64,000 nt of DNA, from positions 62,001-126,000 of the forward strand of contig JAFXQX010000033.1 of assembly GCA_017526745.1 (NCBI GenBank). Direction: 5' to 3'. The notes below the pieces were generated by a model that saw only the letters and a program-made list of their open reading frames with translations, did not search any database and was not told the DNA's origin. This DNA is from Lachnospiraceae bacterium. GTDB taxonomy: Bacteria > Bacillota > Clostridia > Lachnospirales > Lachnospiraceae. The position numbers and the translations under genes were made by a program. Positions 42,779 through 51,647 of the stretch are shown here, piece after piece; the first letter of the stretch is position 1, and every line of letters begins with the position of its first letter.

Positions 42779-45700
42779 TCATAAGTAACCCAATCTTTTC
42801 ATTTTATCATATACCGCATCTGCAATGGCATCATACGACGCCTGTGACAGATGCGTCCTGTCAGAAGAATACCCATACCGGTTTATAATATCGATCACAT
42901 CCATGTAATGTGAACCGTAATGCTCACTCAGATCTCTATTGATCGGTATGTACTTATTTCCAAGGCGATGACGGGACGTCGTACCCAGCACAATATAGTT
43001 TTTTATTCTTCCTTTTTTGCATAAAAAATCATCTATCTGAGCTATGACCGGGCCGGTTTCGGAATTAGCTCTCCCATCATCTACCCAGTCACAAGAGCCA
43101 ACCCAGAAAATGTATATCTTTCCAGGATCAATGCTCTGTCCGCAATCATACTGGTAGGCATCAAAGATCTCACGGGTTTTGTATCCATAGAATCCATATC
43201 CCTCAACAGGAACATCCACTTTACCGGCAAGTCTTACATACGGTGCATTATCGAGGTTGTCACCCTTATCCCCCAGAGATCCTTGTGTGAGTGAATCCCC
43301 CAGCCACACTATGGTCTGCTTCTTCTTCCACATAGCATATAATGTGACAACAGCCCCGTCTTTTGCGGATAAATTCTTGACCGTGGCAAGATCTGCGTAT
43401 GTTTTTCCCGAACCATCTGCTTTCGTATTCCAGCCAATGAATCTGTAATTCGGTCTGGAATACGCATTGACCGGTAGTTTGTAGCTTTTGGAAAATCGGC
43501 AGGAAACATCCGACATTTTGCCTGCTTTGCTCCCGTTTCCGGAGAATCTGACTGTATAGTTTATCGCCCTCCATCGAGCATATAATGTGATAGTCTTGCC
43601 GCTCTTTACTGCCAGATTCAGAATTGAAGCCCTGTTCTTATATGATGTCCCCGATCCGTCTGCTTTCGTATTCCAGCCATTAAAGATATAGCCCGTCCTC
43701 TTATATGAATTTACTGTCAGCTCATAACTCTGATTGCACTTACAGGTCATGTCACTCATCGAGCCGCTTGTAGACCCATTGCCGTTGAAACGAACCTTGT
43801 ATTTGTTTATAAGCCACTTGCCATAAAGTGTTCTATTTCCCACAGTACCCTTTTTAATCTGATTTATGGGCTTCTTGTATTCATTGTCCGAAAACCAACC
43901 GCTGAATGTATAACACTTTCTCGTTGGTTCCTTTAGAGTGAAACTCGAAGTTACAGTATATGATGTCGGATTAGCTGAATTGTCGTTCCCACCTCTTACT
44001 TCATATGAAAGAGTATACTTGACTTTACTCCACTGTGCGTAAAGATTAACAACCGCATTGTTCTTTGCAGACAGATTACTGACCAGTGTCCTGTCGGTAT
44101 AGGTTTTGCCGGTACCATCCGCTCTGGTATTCCACCCGGTAAATCTGAATCCTCTCCGCTTGAACGCATTGGGTGTAAGGGTATACTGTACGCTGTATTT
44201 ACAACTTTTCATGTCACCCATAGTTCCATCGGTGGAATCATTTCCGTTGAATCTGATCGTGTATCGGTTTGCAGTCCATTTGGCATAGAGTGTCCTGTTA
44301 CCCGTTGAACCCTTCTTGATCTGCGACACTTTTGTTTTATAAGAACTGTCGGAAAACCATCCGGCAAATGTATATCCTTTCCTGACAGGATCCTTTAGGG
44401 TAATATCGGAGGATGTAACGGTATATGCTGCCGGATTTCCCTCATTGTTCGTACCGCCTTTGACATCATACGTGATCGAATACTTAAGCTTCTTCCACTG
44501 AGAGTACATGGTTACGACCGCTTTATTCTTGGATGAAAGGTTCCCTACCTCAGTTGCGTCGGAATATGCAGTTCCACTTCCGTCTGCCTTTGTGTTCCAT
44601 CCGGCGAACTTATAACCTTTTTTCTTAAAGGCATTGGCGAAAAGCTTGTAAGTGCTACCGTACTTACATGTCTGATCACTCATTGTTCCGCCTGTGGAAC
44701 CGTTCCCGTCATAGCGAATGGTATATCTGTTAACAGTCCACTTACTATACAGCGTCCTGTCTCCCTGGCTACCCTTTTTGATCTGAGTGACCTGTTTGGC
44801 AAGTCCGCTGTCGGAAAACCACCCACCGAAAGTATACCCTTTTCTTACAGGGTCCATAAGTGTGATAGTGTCGGTAGTTATTTTATAGGTATCGGGATTG
44901 GACGCATGATTCGTTCCGCCGTTTAATTCGTAGGTTATCGTATAGATCACCTCGGACGGTTCAACATATCTCCTCCAGGTGCCTGTCGGGAAAACTCCGT
45001 CCGCGGTAACCTTTTCTCCGGCGTCATTGTAATAGTATTCGGAGTTTCCGGAAAAGAACCACTCTGCCGGCAGATCGCATGCTGATCTGTTTTGGATGAC
45101 CGACAGGCTGTCATATCCGTAAAATGCTCTGTATCCAATACCGGTAACACTCGCCGGGATGGTCAGTGTTCCTTTCATGACATTCGAAGTATTACCGCGT
45201 ATAAAAGCTGTATCACCTATTGATGTAACCTTATCGGGAATAGTAAGGTTACCGGTAAACTCGCATCCCCAGAATGCGTCTTTTCCGATTGATCTCAGGG
45301 TCGACGGCAATGTCAGTGTTCCGGTGAATCCACAGGCGCTAAATGTTTCATCTTCTATAGCCTCCAGGCCCTCAGAGACTGTAAGGCTGCCGGTCAGATT
45401 GGAACACTTTGCAAATGCACCCTCCCCCAGTTTTTTCAGTTTTGACGGGAGCACCAAATTGCCCCCTTTGCCTTCTCGGGCACTGTAACTGTTATAAAAT
45501 GCCATTTTATCTATCTCTTCCATGGAATCAGGTATCACCAGATCGCCGGTAAAACCCGCACATCCCTGGAAGGCAGCTTCTTCTATCTTTTTAATCCCGT
45601 TAGAAAGCACCAGTTTCCCTTCAAATCCGTAACAACTGCTGAATGCAAGAGTTTCAACGCTTTCAACTTCTCCCGGAATAACGAGATCTCCCGAAAGATT

Positions 45701-46630
45701 ACTGCACATATAAAATGCTCCCAGCCCTATCTGTTCAAGTTCGTCAGGGAGAACAAGCGGTCCGCTTAAGTCGTAACACTCATAGAATGCATTTTCTTCT
45801 ATAGTCTTAACAGTAGCCGGAATGCTGATGTTTCCCTCAAAACCTGAACATCCGGCAAATGCGGAAGAGCCAATATAGGTGACGCCATACGGGATGGTAA
45901 TGTCTCCGGTAAGGCTATAGCAATTACAGAACGTATAAGGCTCTATCCTCGTAACAGATGTTGATATATGAAGTTTGCCGTCAAGACCGGTGCATCCCCA
46001 GAAGGCACCACGTCCTATCGAAGTGACCGTATCCGGAATATACAGATCCCCTGTCAGCTCCTCATAACCGCAAAACGCCATATTAGCAATCCCTGTAACA
46101 GTCTTGCCGTTTATCTTCTCCGGGATGACCAGATTCCCCGTAGTATTACTGCCGGGGCCTGTAACAGTTATCGTACCGTCATCATTCTCCACATACTCCA
46201 GGCCTTCATCATTACTAGCATTATCAAGAGCAGATTCCGGAGCAAGCCTAAGTGCGGGGGCTGGAGAAGGCTCGAGTTCCGGTAACGATGCGGTCCTAGA
46301 TTTCGGTGACAGCGCAGGCTCAGAATCCGATGACAGCACAGGCTCGGGTTCCGTTGTGGGCTCAAGTTCACGTTCCGTCTCAGCTTCAGCAGTTTCAGGG
46401 ACTTCCTGCACAGAACTTTCAACTGTTTTATCTGCCTGCTCCTCTTCATTGTCATCAACAAACCCTTCCTGTTGCTCTTCTTCACTGACAACAGCAGGTT
46501 CTTCCTCTTCCGTATATTCTTCCACGAGATCAGGAAATGTCTCATCGGCATAAGCATTCACCGGACATACAGCACTTATCAATATCGCTGTTATCATCAC
46601 ATATGCCGAAACGATTCTCATTCTCTTCAT
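42779..46630 (-). CDS. Secreted LRR_5 (BspA-like) protein with InlB repeats and SGNH hydrolase domain
   Basis: The 1,283-residue protein has a signal peptide (about 1-28), an acidic low-complexity stretch rich in Glu, Pro and Ser (30-140), leucine-rich repeats of the BspA type (about 150-560; repeated units such as VTSIGRGAFWGC and ITIPYGVTYIGSSAFAGC), then seven InlB-type repeats (about 560-1100) of two alternating subtypes, each with GYTFAGWFS or GWNTKADGSG and ending LYAKW. The C-terminus is an SGNH hydrolase domain with catalytic candidates Ser1113 (GDSLTQ), Asp1257 and His1260 (DRTHLS). It is a surface adhesin or de-acylating esterase acting on glycans. A GAGGA site precedes the ATG. No LPxTG anchor is visible. 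Confidence 0.9.
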   Translation of the reverse strand: MKRMRIVSAYVMITAILISAVCPVNAYADETFPDLVEEYTEEEEPAVVSEEEQQEGFVDDNEEEQADKTVESSVQEVPETAEAETERELEPTTEPEPVLSSDSEPALSPKSRTASLPELEPSPAPALRLAPESALDNASNDEGLEYVENDDGTITVTGPGSNTTGNLVIPEKINGKTVTGIANMAFCGYEELTGDLYIPDTVTSIGRGAFWGCTGLDGKLHISTSVTRIEPYTFCNCYSLTGDITIPYGVTYIGSSAFAGCSGFEGNISIPATVKTIEENAFYECYDLSGPLVLPDELEQIGLGAFYMCSNLSGDLVIPGEVESVETLAFSSCYGFEGKLVLSNGIKKIEEAAFQGCAGFTGDLVIPDSMEEIDKMAFYNSYSAREGKGGNLVLPSKLKKLGEGAFAKCSNLTGSLTVSEGLEAIEDETFSACGFTGTLTLPSTLRSIGKDAFWGCEFTGNLTIPDKVTSIGDTAFIRGNTSNVMKGTLTIPASVTGIGYRAFYGYDSLSVIQNRSACDLPAEWFFSGNSEYYYNDAGEKVTADGVFPTGTWRRYVEPSEVIYTITYELNGGTNHASNPDTYKITTDTITLMDPVRKGYTFGGWFSDSGLAKQVTQIKKGSQGDRTLYSKWTVNRYTIRYDGNGSTGGTMSDQTCKYGSTYKLFANAFKKKGYKFAGWNTKADGSGTAYSDATEVGNLSSKNKAVVTMYSQWKKLKYSITYDVKGGTNNEGNPAAYTVTSSDITLKDPVRKGYTFAGWFSDSSYKTKVSQIKKGSTGNRTLYAKWTANRYTIRFNGNDSTDGTMGDMKSCKYSVQYTLTPNAFKRRGFRFTGWNTRADGTGKTYTDRTLVSNLSAKNNAVVNLYAQWSKVKYTLSYEVRGGNDNSANPTSYTVTSSFTLKEPTRKCYTFSGWFSDNEYKKPINQIKKGTVGNRTLYGKWLINKYKVRFNGNGSTSGSMSDMTCKCNQSYELTVNSYKRTGYIFNGWNTKADGSGTSYKNRASILNLAVKSGKTITLYARWRAINYTVRFSGNGSKAGKMSDVSCRFSKSYKLPVNAYSRPNYRFIGWNTKADGSGKTYADLATVKNLSAKDGAVVTLYAMWKKKQTIVWLGDSLTQGSLGDKGDNLDNAPYVRLAGKVDVPVEGYGFYGYKTREIFDAYQYDCGQSIDPGKIYIFWVGSCDWVDDGRANSETGPVIAQIDDFLCKKGRIKNYIVLGTTSRHRLGNKYIPINRDLSEHYGSHYMDVIDIINRYGYSSDRTHLSQASYDAIADAVYDKMKRLGYL

Positions 46631-46929
46631 CTGTTTATCCTCACTGTTTTACATGCAAAACAACATGTCAATTGCCAAAGCGGGTTCGGACCAAAAGTCC
46701 AAACCCGCTCTGTCTGACTCTGCGGGGGTCTCATCATCCCGAGAAACATCACCGCTTACGACATCTTCCGGTTCCTGGTCCTGCTCATCAGATGTATCTT
46801 CCTGATCAGTCTGATCGACAGTATCCTCAGCCTGTTCGGGGAAAATCTCGTAATCCAAAACGCGCGAAAAGTTACATATTATTTTATATGTAACAGTTTC
46901 GCGTGTCAACCTTAGCACCTTCGTCAAAA
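46631..46929 (-). other. Intergenic region with two hairpins and a possible coding remnant
   Basis: This 299-base stretch has no convincing gene. Two strong hairpins stand out. At 46679-46709 arms of 13 bases (AGCGGGTTCGGAC / GTCCAAACCCGCT, one mismatch) surround a five-base loop. At 46863-46903 CGCGAAA...TTTCGCG and GTTACATA...TATGTAAC pair around a loop with a small internal bulge, and lie 27 bases past the CapD-like stop, followed by a GTTTT on the minus strand. Between them the minus strand reads as an open, acidic, Asp/Glu/Gln-rich peptide in a frame without a plausible start, which may be a gene remnant. The second hairpin may be a terminator. Confidence 0.5.
46863..46903 (-). terminator. 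Long imperfect hairpin past the CapD-like gene, possible terminator
   Basis: Arms CGCGAAA and TTTCGCG enclose a second pair GTTACATA / TATGTAAC, separated by a one-base against two-base bulge. The stem is long but the tail on the minus strand is only CGTTTTGG, so termination would be weak. It lies 27 bases after the stop at 46930. Confidence 0.45.
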
Positions 46930-47979
46930 TCAGAAGAAACTTATATCGTCCCCAGTCTCTTCCCTGTATTTTCTGATCCATTCTTCGCTTGCAACCGGAT
47001 TGGAAGATTCCTGACAATGAACACGGATCACAAGTTCGCTGCCGGATGCAGATACGGACTCTACAGTATTTCCATCATCACAGGATTTAAGTGCTGTTTC
47101 GGGATCGGGATAAAACCTCCCGTTTGACCCATCCCAGATGACCCTGACAGGACCCCTGGCATTCTTCAGCAATTCCCCAACATCAATTCCCTTTGTCTTC
47201 TGCTCGGTCCCGATAAGAAAATCCCTGATCTCTATCTCCTTAGCTCTACACAGCTTACGTATCGCGTCCGTGAAATCATCAGGAAGGCCTGCTTCGGCTA
47301 TCACCACGCATCTGATATGATAATTGTCAATACATTCCGTCACTGCCTCGATACCGCAGAACACCGGCAGGCCGTTAAATGTATTACCCTTAAATGTATT
47401 GCCATAGTCAGCCACACAGACCGGACGTACTATATTGGCACCATCTCTTGATATCTTGTTCTGAATGATGCGTGTATTTTCACCTACTCCGACTATCATC
47501 ATCGGAATGGTAATGTCATTATCGGCTGATCCTTTTGGTCTTCCGTAACTCTCGACTATATATCTCGGTGCCATCCTGATCACGGCCATCATAATGAACT
47601 GAATCCCGGCGCCGAGTATGTATACCGAAATCGGCATGCGGCCTACTATCAGAAGTGACCCGCAAATATAAATGATACAGGTGCAGAGGTTAACGATTAT
47701 GACCTTCTTCAGATCATTAAACCCGACATATCTCCATACTCCGCTGTACAGCCTGAAGACAAGGAACAGTACAATGCAGATCAGCGTATACAAGAATGTG
47801 AAATCCCTGAACATCTGCATATACCCTGCTCCCTGTTCATGATACGAATTCGCATCCGAAAACCTTATCAGAATAGCTATCAGGTATGCAAAATTAACCG
47901 TAAATATATCATACAAAAACAACAGTATTTTCATCGTCATTCTTCTATTCAGTTTATTCTTGCGTTTCTCAGTACCCAT
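46930..47979 (-). CDS. CapD/FlaA1-like N-terminal membrane and nucleotide-binding region, no catalytic SDR domain
   Basis: The 349-residue protein has four membrane segments in the first 140 residues, typical of the N-terminal part of CapD/PglF/WbpM proteins (KILLFLYDIFTVNFAYLIAILIR-type start, RLYSGVWRYVGF), then a Rossmann-like CoA-binding region (MMIVGVGENTRIIQNKI) to about residue 265 and a soluble tail. The usual C-terminal 4,6-dehydratase domain (about 300 residues with the TGAGGSIGSE motif) is absent. It is therefore either a truncated relic or a membrane partner lacking activity. It lies between a PglE/PseC-like aminotransferase and the hairpin region. Confidence 0.82.
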   Translation of the reverse strand: MGTEKRKNKLNRRMTMKILLFLYDIFTVNFAYLIAILIRFSDANSYHEQGAGYMQMFRDFTFLYTLICIVLFLVFRLYSGVWRYVGFNDLKKVIIVNLCTCIIYICGSLLIVGRMPISVYILGAGIQFIMMAVIRMAPRYIVESYGRPKGSADNDITIPMMIVGVGENTRIIQNKISRDGANIVRPVCVADYGNTFKGNTFNGLPVFCGIEAVTECIDNYHIRCVVIAEAGLPDDFTDAIRKLCRAKEIEIRDFLIGTEQKTKGIDVGELLKNARGPVRVIWDGSNGRFYPDPETALKSCDDGNTVESVSASGSELVIRVHCQESSNPVASEEWIRKYREETGDDISFF

Positions 47980-48022
47980 TGAATATCACGCTCCGTTTAC
48001 ACAGTCTTCAGACCACTCGACA

Positions 48023-49306
48023 TCATCTGAAGCATCTGTGAATTATGTCTATTATTCTCTCCTGCTGATATACAGTCATCTTGTTATCACTCGGAAGACA
48101 GAGGCCACGTTCAAAAATATCAGCGCCGGCATCAACCATACATGATCCGCTTTTATACAATCCGTCCTTTGTGACAAACAGATGGTCCCGATATATTGGC
48201 TGCATATGCATCGGCTTCCATATCGGACGTCCTTCGGCATTGAAAGCATCAAGTGCTTCCAGTATCTCAGTAGGGCAGCTCCTTCCCGGCTCGCTTGAAT
48301 ACTTTGCTTCCTTATCCCCACGTTCCTGCTGGCACATCGCTTCCTTATCTATCAGCATACAACTGAGCCAGTAATTCGGCACGCTGTTCTTCTCATCAAA
48401 GGGATTCATCCTTACGGGCAGATCCGATAAACCCTCCCGGTATCTGTCATAAATAGCCTTCTTAGCGCGGATATGTTCTTCAAGATATGGCAGCTGGCCA
48501 CGTACAACGCCCGCTATGATATTGCTCATGCGGTAGTTATACCCCAGTTCCTCATGCTGATACCACTTGGCATTCTCTCTTGACTGCGTACTCCATTTGC
48601 GGACCAGGAAAGCATCCTCTTTGCTGTCAGTCAGAAGCATTCCGCCTGATGAACCGGTGATGATCTTGTTACCGTTAAAGCTGATAACAGATACGTCTCC
48701 CTTTTTACCGGTCTGAACACCTGCAAAGGACGCGCCAAATGACTCCGCCGCATCCTCTACAATAAGAGCCCCATGACGGTCACAGATCTGACGTATGCGG
48801 TCAATCTTTCCCGGGGTGCCATATAGATGTGCAAGAACAACCAACTTGACATCCGGATACAGTTCAAATGCTTTCTCCAAAGCATCCGGATCCATATTCC
48901 AGGTATCATACTCTGTATCTATAAATACAGCCTCTCCGCCTTCATATGCAATCGGATTGACCGTTGCATCAAATGTCATATCCGATGCGAATGCCCTGTG
49001 CCCTTCCAGTGTCCCGTGACCCGGCCGAGGCCGGCCATAGAGCTTCTGTCCGCACAATCTTATACCCAGATGAAGCGCAGCGGTACCCGAAGAGAGCGCA
49101 ACAGAATAATTTCGGCCTATCTTTCGTGCGCATTCTGTCTCCACTTCATTGATATTTGCACCGACAGTACTGACCCAGTTGGTTCGTATCGCATCATCCA
49201 CCCAATTCTGCTCATCACCGTGCATGGTGGGACTGGACAACCATATTTTATTGGGGAAAGGATTAATATCGCTAAACCTTTCATCGTTCAGGAAATCAAT
49301 TGACAT
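48023..49306 (-). CDS. DegT/DnrJ/EryC1-family sugar aminotransferase (PglE/PseC-like)
   Basis: The 427-residue PLP enzyme has NYSVALSSGTAALHLGIRL, VVLAHLYGTPGKIDRI, LIVEDAAESFGASF (PLP-binding aspartate) and ISFNGNKIITGSSGGML with the Schiff-base lysine. It turns a UDP-4-keto-6-deoxy-HexNAc into the 4-amino sugar. Family members nearest in pattern make UDP-4-amino sugars for bacillosamine or pseudaminic acid. The CapE product, or a 4-keto sugar from outside the window, is the likely substrate; the CapD-like gene next to it lacks the dehydratase domain. The amine could then be formylated or acetylated by the enzymes at 56584 or 59814. Confidence 0.88.
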   Translation of the reverse strand: MSIDFLNDERFSDINPFPNKIWLSSPTMHGDEQNWVDDAIRTNWVSTVGANINEVETECARKIGRNYSVALSSGTAALHLGIRLCGQKLYGRPRPGHGTLEGHRAFASDMTFDATVNPIAYEGGEAVFIDTEYDTWNMDPDALEKAFELYPDVKLVVLAHLYGTPGKIDRIRQICDRHGALIVEDAAESFGASFAGVQTGKKGDVSVISFNGNKIITGSSGGMLLTDSKEDAFLVRKWSTQSRENAKWYQHEELGYNYRMSNIIAGVVRGQLPYLEEHIRAKKAIYDRYREGLSDLPVRMNPFDEKNSVPNYWLSCMLIDKEAMCQQERGDKEAKYSSEPGRSCPTEILEALDAFNAEGRPIWKPMHMQPIYRDHLFVTKDGLYKSGSCMVDAGADIFERGLCLPSDNKMTVYQQERIIDIIHRCFR

Positions 49307-49351
49307 TCCGTTATCCTCGGCAATTATCGCTTCTATACCAAAACTCCCCTT

Positions 49352-49380
49352 ATTCTACCCGTTTTTCTGCAATTAAGCAA
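49352..49380 (-). promoter_or_regulatory. Possible promoter of the aminotransferase gene
   Basis: On the minus strand TTGCTT (49375-49380), a 17-base spacer and TAGAAT (49352-49357) lie in the 108-base gap before the aminotransferase gene. The -35 box matches only three of six consensus bases, so this is tentative. Confidence 0.45.
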
Positions 49381-49414
49381 CACATCCTCAAGTTTATTAT
49401 TACGGGATCAATAA

Positions 49415-50233
49415 TCATCTGTGTAACAGCTTTTTAAATAATACACCCCGAATCTTCCCGGGGACCAATGCAACCAAGAACTGAACAGCGAGCGTATATA
49501 TGTAATCCCATCGGCTTATGAACCCGGTTTCCAACACTTTCTGTCTTCCCTCCCTGTATTTCTGGAAATAACTCCAACCGCCGCGTCTGTCAAACATATC
49601 ACGCCCTATCCTTACAAATACCAAAGACTCGTTAATATTTGCACATCTCGCTCCATTCATGATCATCCTGGCCCACAGATACGTATCTTCCATTAACGGG
49701 CATGATTCATAATTTCCGGCATCCAGAACAGCCTTTTTCTTGAACATTACCGTTACATGATTCAATCCATCTCTTCTTTTATGGTATTTGACTATATCCT
49801 CGTGCCGGGTGGGAACAGAGCGTTTTGCGACAATATTATGTATATCATCCTCAAACTCATCAATATTACTCCCACATATATCCAAACTGCTGTCAGCTCG
49901 AAACATTTCAAGCTGCTTCGCAAAACGGTCAGACCTTGAAAAATCATCTGTATCCATTCTGGCGATAAGGTCGTTCCTGCATTCAGGCACCCCAACTCTG
50001 AGTGCTGAGCCTAAGCCTTGATTATTGGGGAGCGGAATCCGCCTGATCAATCCGGGATTATCCGCCTGATACTTATCCAGCACTCTGTACACTTCATCTG
50101 TAAGAGGTCCGTCTTCTATAATAACCCATTCGTCTGCCGGTTCGGTCTGTTCCAGAAGGCTCTTAAAGCATTCTTCAACATATTCCGGTTTTTCTTTAAT
50201 ATAAATTGACATCAATACACTAAGCGCCGCCAA
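49415..50233 (-). CDS. Family 2 glycosyltransferase (AmsE-like)
   Basis: The 272-residue enzyme begins ALSVLMSIYIKEKPEYVEECFKSL, an opening seen in AmsE-like GT2 proteins, and has EWVIIEDGPLTDEVY, LIARMDTDDFSRSDRFAKQ with the DxDD metal motif, and YLWARMIMNGARCANINE. A hydrophobic C-terminal helix may touch the membrane. It adds one sugar to the undecaprenyl-linked unit. The gene starts next to the Wzx stop with no spacing. Confidence 0.9.
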   Translation of the reverse strand: MAALSVLMSIYIKEKPEYVEECFKSLLEQTEPADEWVIIEDGPLTDEVYRVLDKYQADNPGLIRRIPLPNNQGLGSALRVGVPECRNDLIARMDTDDFSRSDRFAKQLEMFRADSSLDICGSNIDEFEDDIHNIVAKRSVPTRHEDIVKYHKRRDGLNHVTVMFKKKAVLDAGNYESCPLMEDTYLWARMIMNGARCANINESLVFVRIGRDMFDRRGGWSYFQKYREGRQKVLETGFISRWDYIYTLAVQFLVALVPGKIRGVLFKKLLHR

Positions 50234-51646
50234 TTATCTGTTCTCCTTTCCGGTGGCAAGTCTGCCATTAAGGATATCAAATCCCTGTTTTAAAAGCTTA
50301 TGATCGCTGAGAATTATCAAAGAAAAGCAGCATATGGGAATCACTATTGAACTGGTTCCCTCAAAACAGCTTGAAACAGCTGAGAGTACTACCAGAATAA
50401 ACTGCAGTATCAATCTCTTGTAGTTAATATCAAGATCTATCATTCTATTTATATCCACCATCCTGATCACAGTTATCAGATAATAACTGACGGTCGTTGC
50501 AATTGCCGCTCCAAATCCACCAAACAAAGGAATCAGAATAAGGTTCATCAAAATGTTACATGCTGCGCCGGTCAATGTTGATATCATCAGCATTTTATTG
50601 TTCTTGACAGCATTGTAGAATGTTCCGAAATATGTAGCAATACAACCGATGGTAGCGGCAAGCAACAGGAACGGGACATACTTCCACGCAGGATAGAAAT
50701 CTGACTTGAGCAGTATCCTGCATATAAACTTATTTGCGATCAGCAGCCCTCCACAAGCAAGGGCACATGTATAAGCATAACCTCTGAATACGTTTGAAAA
50801 GAAGCTTTTCCTGTCCGGAGAATCTATCTGAGTAGCAGCTGAATATTGCCACGCCTGCTGAAATATGGATGTGACCAGATTAATAATGGCCGGAAGTTTT
50901 CCGGCAGCAGTATACAATCCGGCCGATCCGGCTCCCCAAAACAGCAACATGATATATCTGTCTGAAGCACTGTTTATCCACCATGATAACATGTTGGGAA
51001 TGCCGGGCAGACTGTATCTGAGCATCTCCTTGAGCCTAACAGTATTAAACCGATCTGCGCTTAAGAATCTGTACTCTTGGGAAGCGAAAAAAGAAACTAC
51101 AGCGGTCACTCCGTATCCGATCGAAAACGACAGCAGATATGCGGATATACCGCCTCCCAGCCACAAAAGAAGAACAATATTGGATATGACAAGTAAAAGC
51201 GCATTGATCACTCCATAGGATGCATATCTCTTCACGTGTCCAATGCCACGGGCGAATTCACTTGATACCCTATACAGAGATGTCGTTGCAAACAGCAAAA
51301 GAAAATGAAACGAATACTTGTACCCAAATGCGAAATACAATACGGAACAGACTGTTCCGACCAAAATATCTCCGAGAATAATAATAACAAACGAATCAGT
51401 CAGTAATTCAGACCTGTCAGAATCCTCATCGATAGAGAACCTGTACAGAGCTTCAACTATACACAGCGTGGCAAGCGGAAGTACGATCTCAATCATATTA
51501 TTGAGTAGTTCCGCAATACCATACTGCTCGGTAGTCAATACAGATGTGTATAACGGCATCAGAATAAAAGAGATCAGCTTTACAAGAATACTACCGACCG
51601 CAAATATGACGGTATTTGAAACAAGTGTCTTGTACTTTGATCTCAT
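50234..51646 (-). CDS. wzx: Wzx-type oligosaccharide flippase (MATE/MOP superfamily)
   Basis: From the ATG at 51646, one base past the pyruvyltransferase stop, the protein is 470 residues with about twelve to fourteen membrane segments. It starts KTLVSNTVIFAVGSILVKLISF, the usual Wzx/RfbX opening, and continues with MPLYTSVLTTEQYGIAEL, a conserved loop of the polysaccharide-transport family. It flips undecaprenyl-linked repeat units for the Wzy-dependent route. The EpsG polymerase and Wzz in the same operon complete the export set. Confidence 0.92.
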   Translation of the reverse strand: MRSKYKTLVSNTVIFAVGSILVKLISFILMPLYTSVLTTEQYGIAELLNNMIEIVLPLATLCIVEALYRFSIDEDSDRSELLTDSFVIIILGDILVGTVCSVLYFAFGYKYSFHFLLLFATTSLYRVSSEFARGIGHVKRYASYGVINALLLVISNIVLLLWLGGGISAYLLSFSIGYGVTAVVSFFASQEYRFLSADRFNTVRLKEMLRYSLPGIPNMLSWWINSASDRYIMLLFWGAGSAGLYTAAGKLPAIINLVTSIFQQAWQYSAATQIDSPDRKSFFSNVFRGYAYTCALACGGLLIANKFICRILLKSDFYPAWKYVPFLLLAATIGCIATYFGTFYNAVKNNKMLMISTLTGAACNILMNLILIPLFGGFGAAIATTVSYYLITVIRMVDINRMIDLDINYKRLILQFILVVLSAVSSCFEGTSSIVIPICCFSLIILSDHKLLKQGFDILNGRLATGKENR

Positions 51647-51647
51647 A

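Noticed and set aside
43257..45488. Short repeated DNA units in the InlB-repeat region, considered as a CRISPR or tandem repeat
   Set aside because: The repetition is at protein level with diverged codons and no constant repeat/spacer pattern; it encodes InlB repeats.
46104..46553. Serine-rich 149-residue plus-strand frame
   Set aside because: It is the antisense of the acidic Glu/Pro/Ser stretch of the BspA-like protein, which gives serine-rich frames by chance.
46655..46675. A perfect TTGACA before the BspA-like gene as a promoter
   Set aside because: No -10 box lies at 16-18 bases; the nearest TAAAAC is only 14 bases away.
46649..47017. 122-residue acidic minus-strand frame
   Set aside because: It overlaps the CapD-like gene in another frame and has no ribosome site or start; kept only as a possible remnant, not as a gene.
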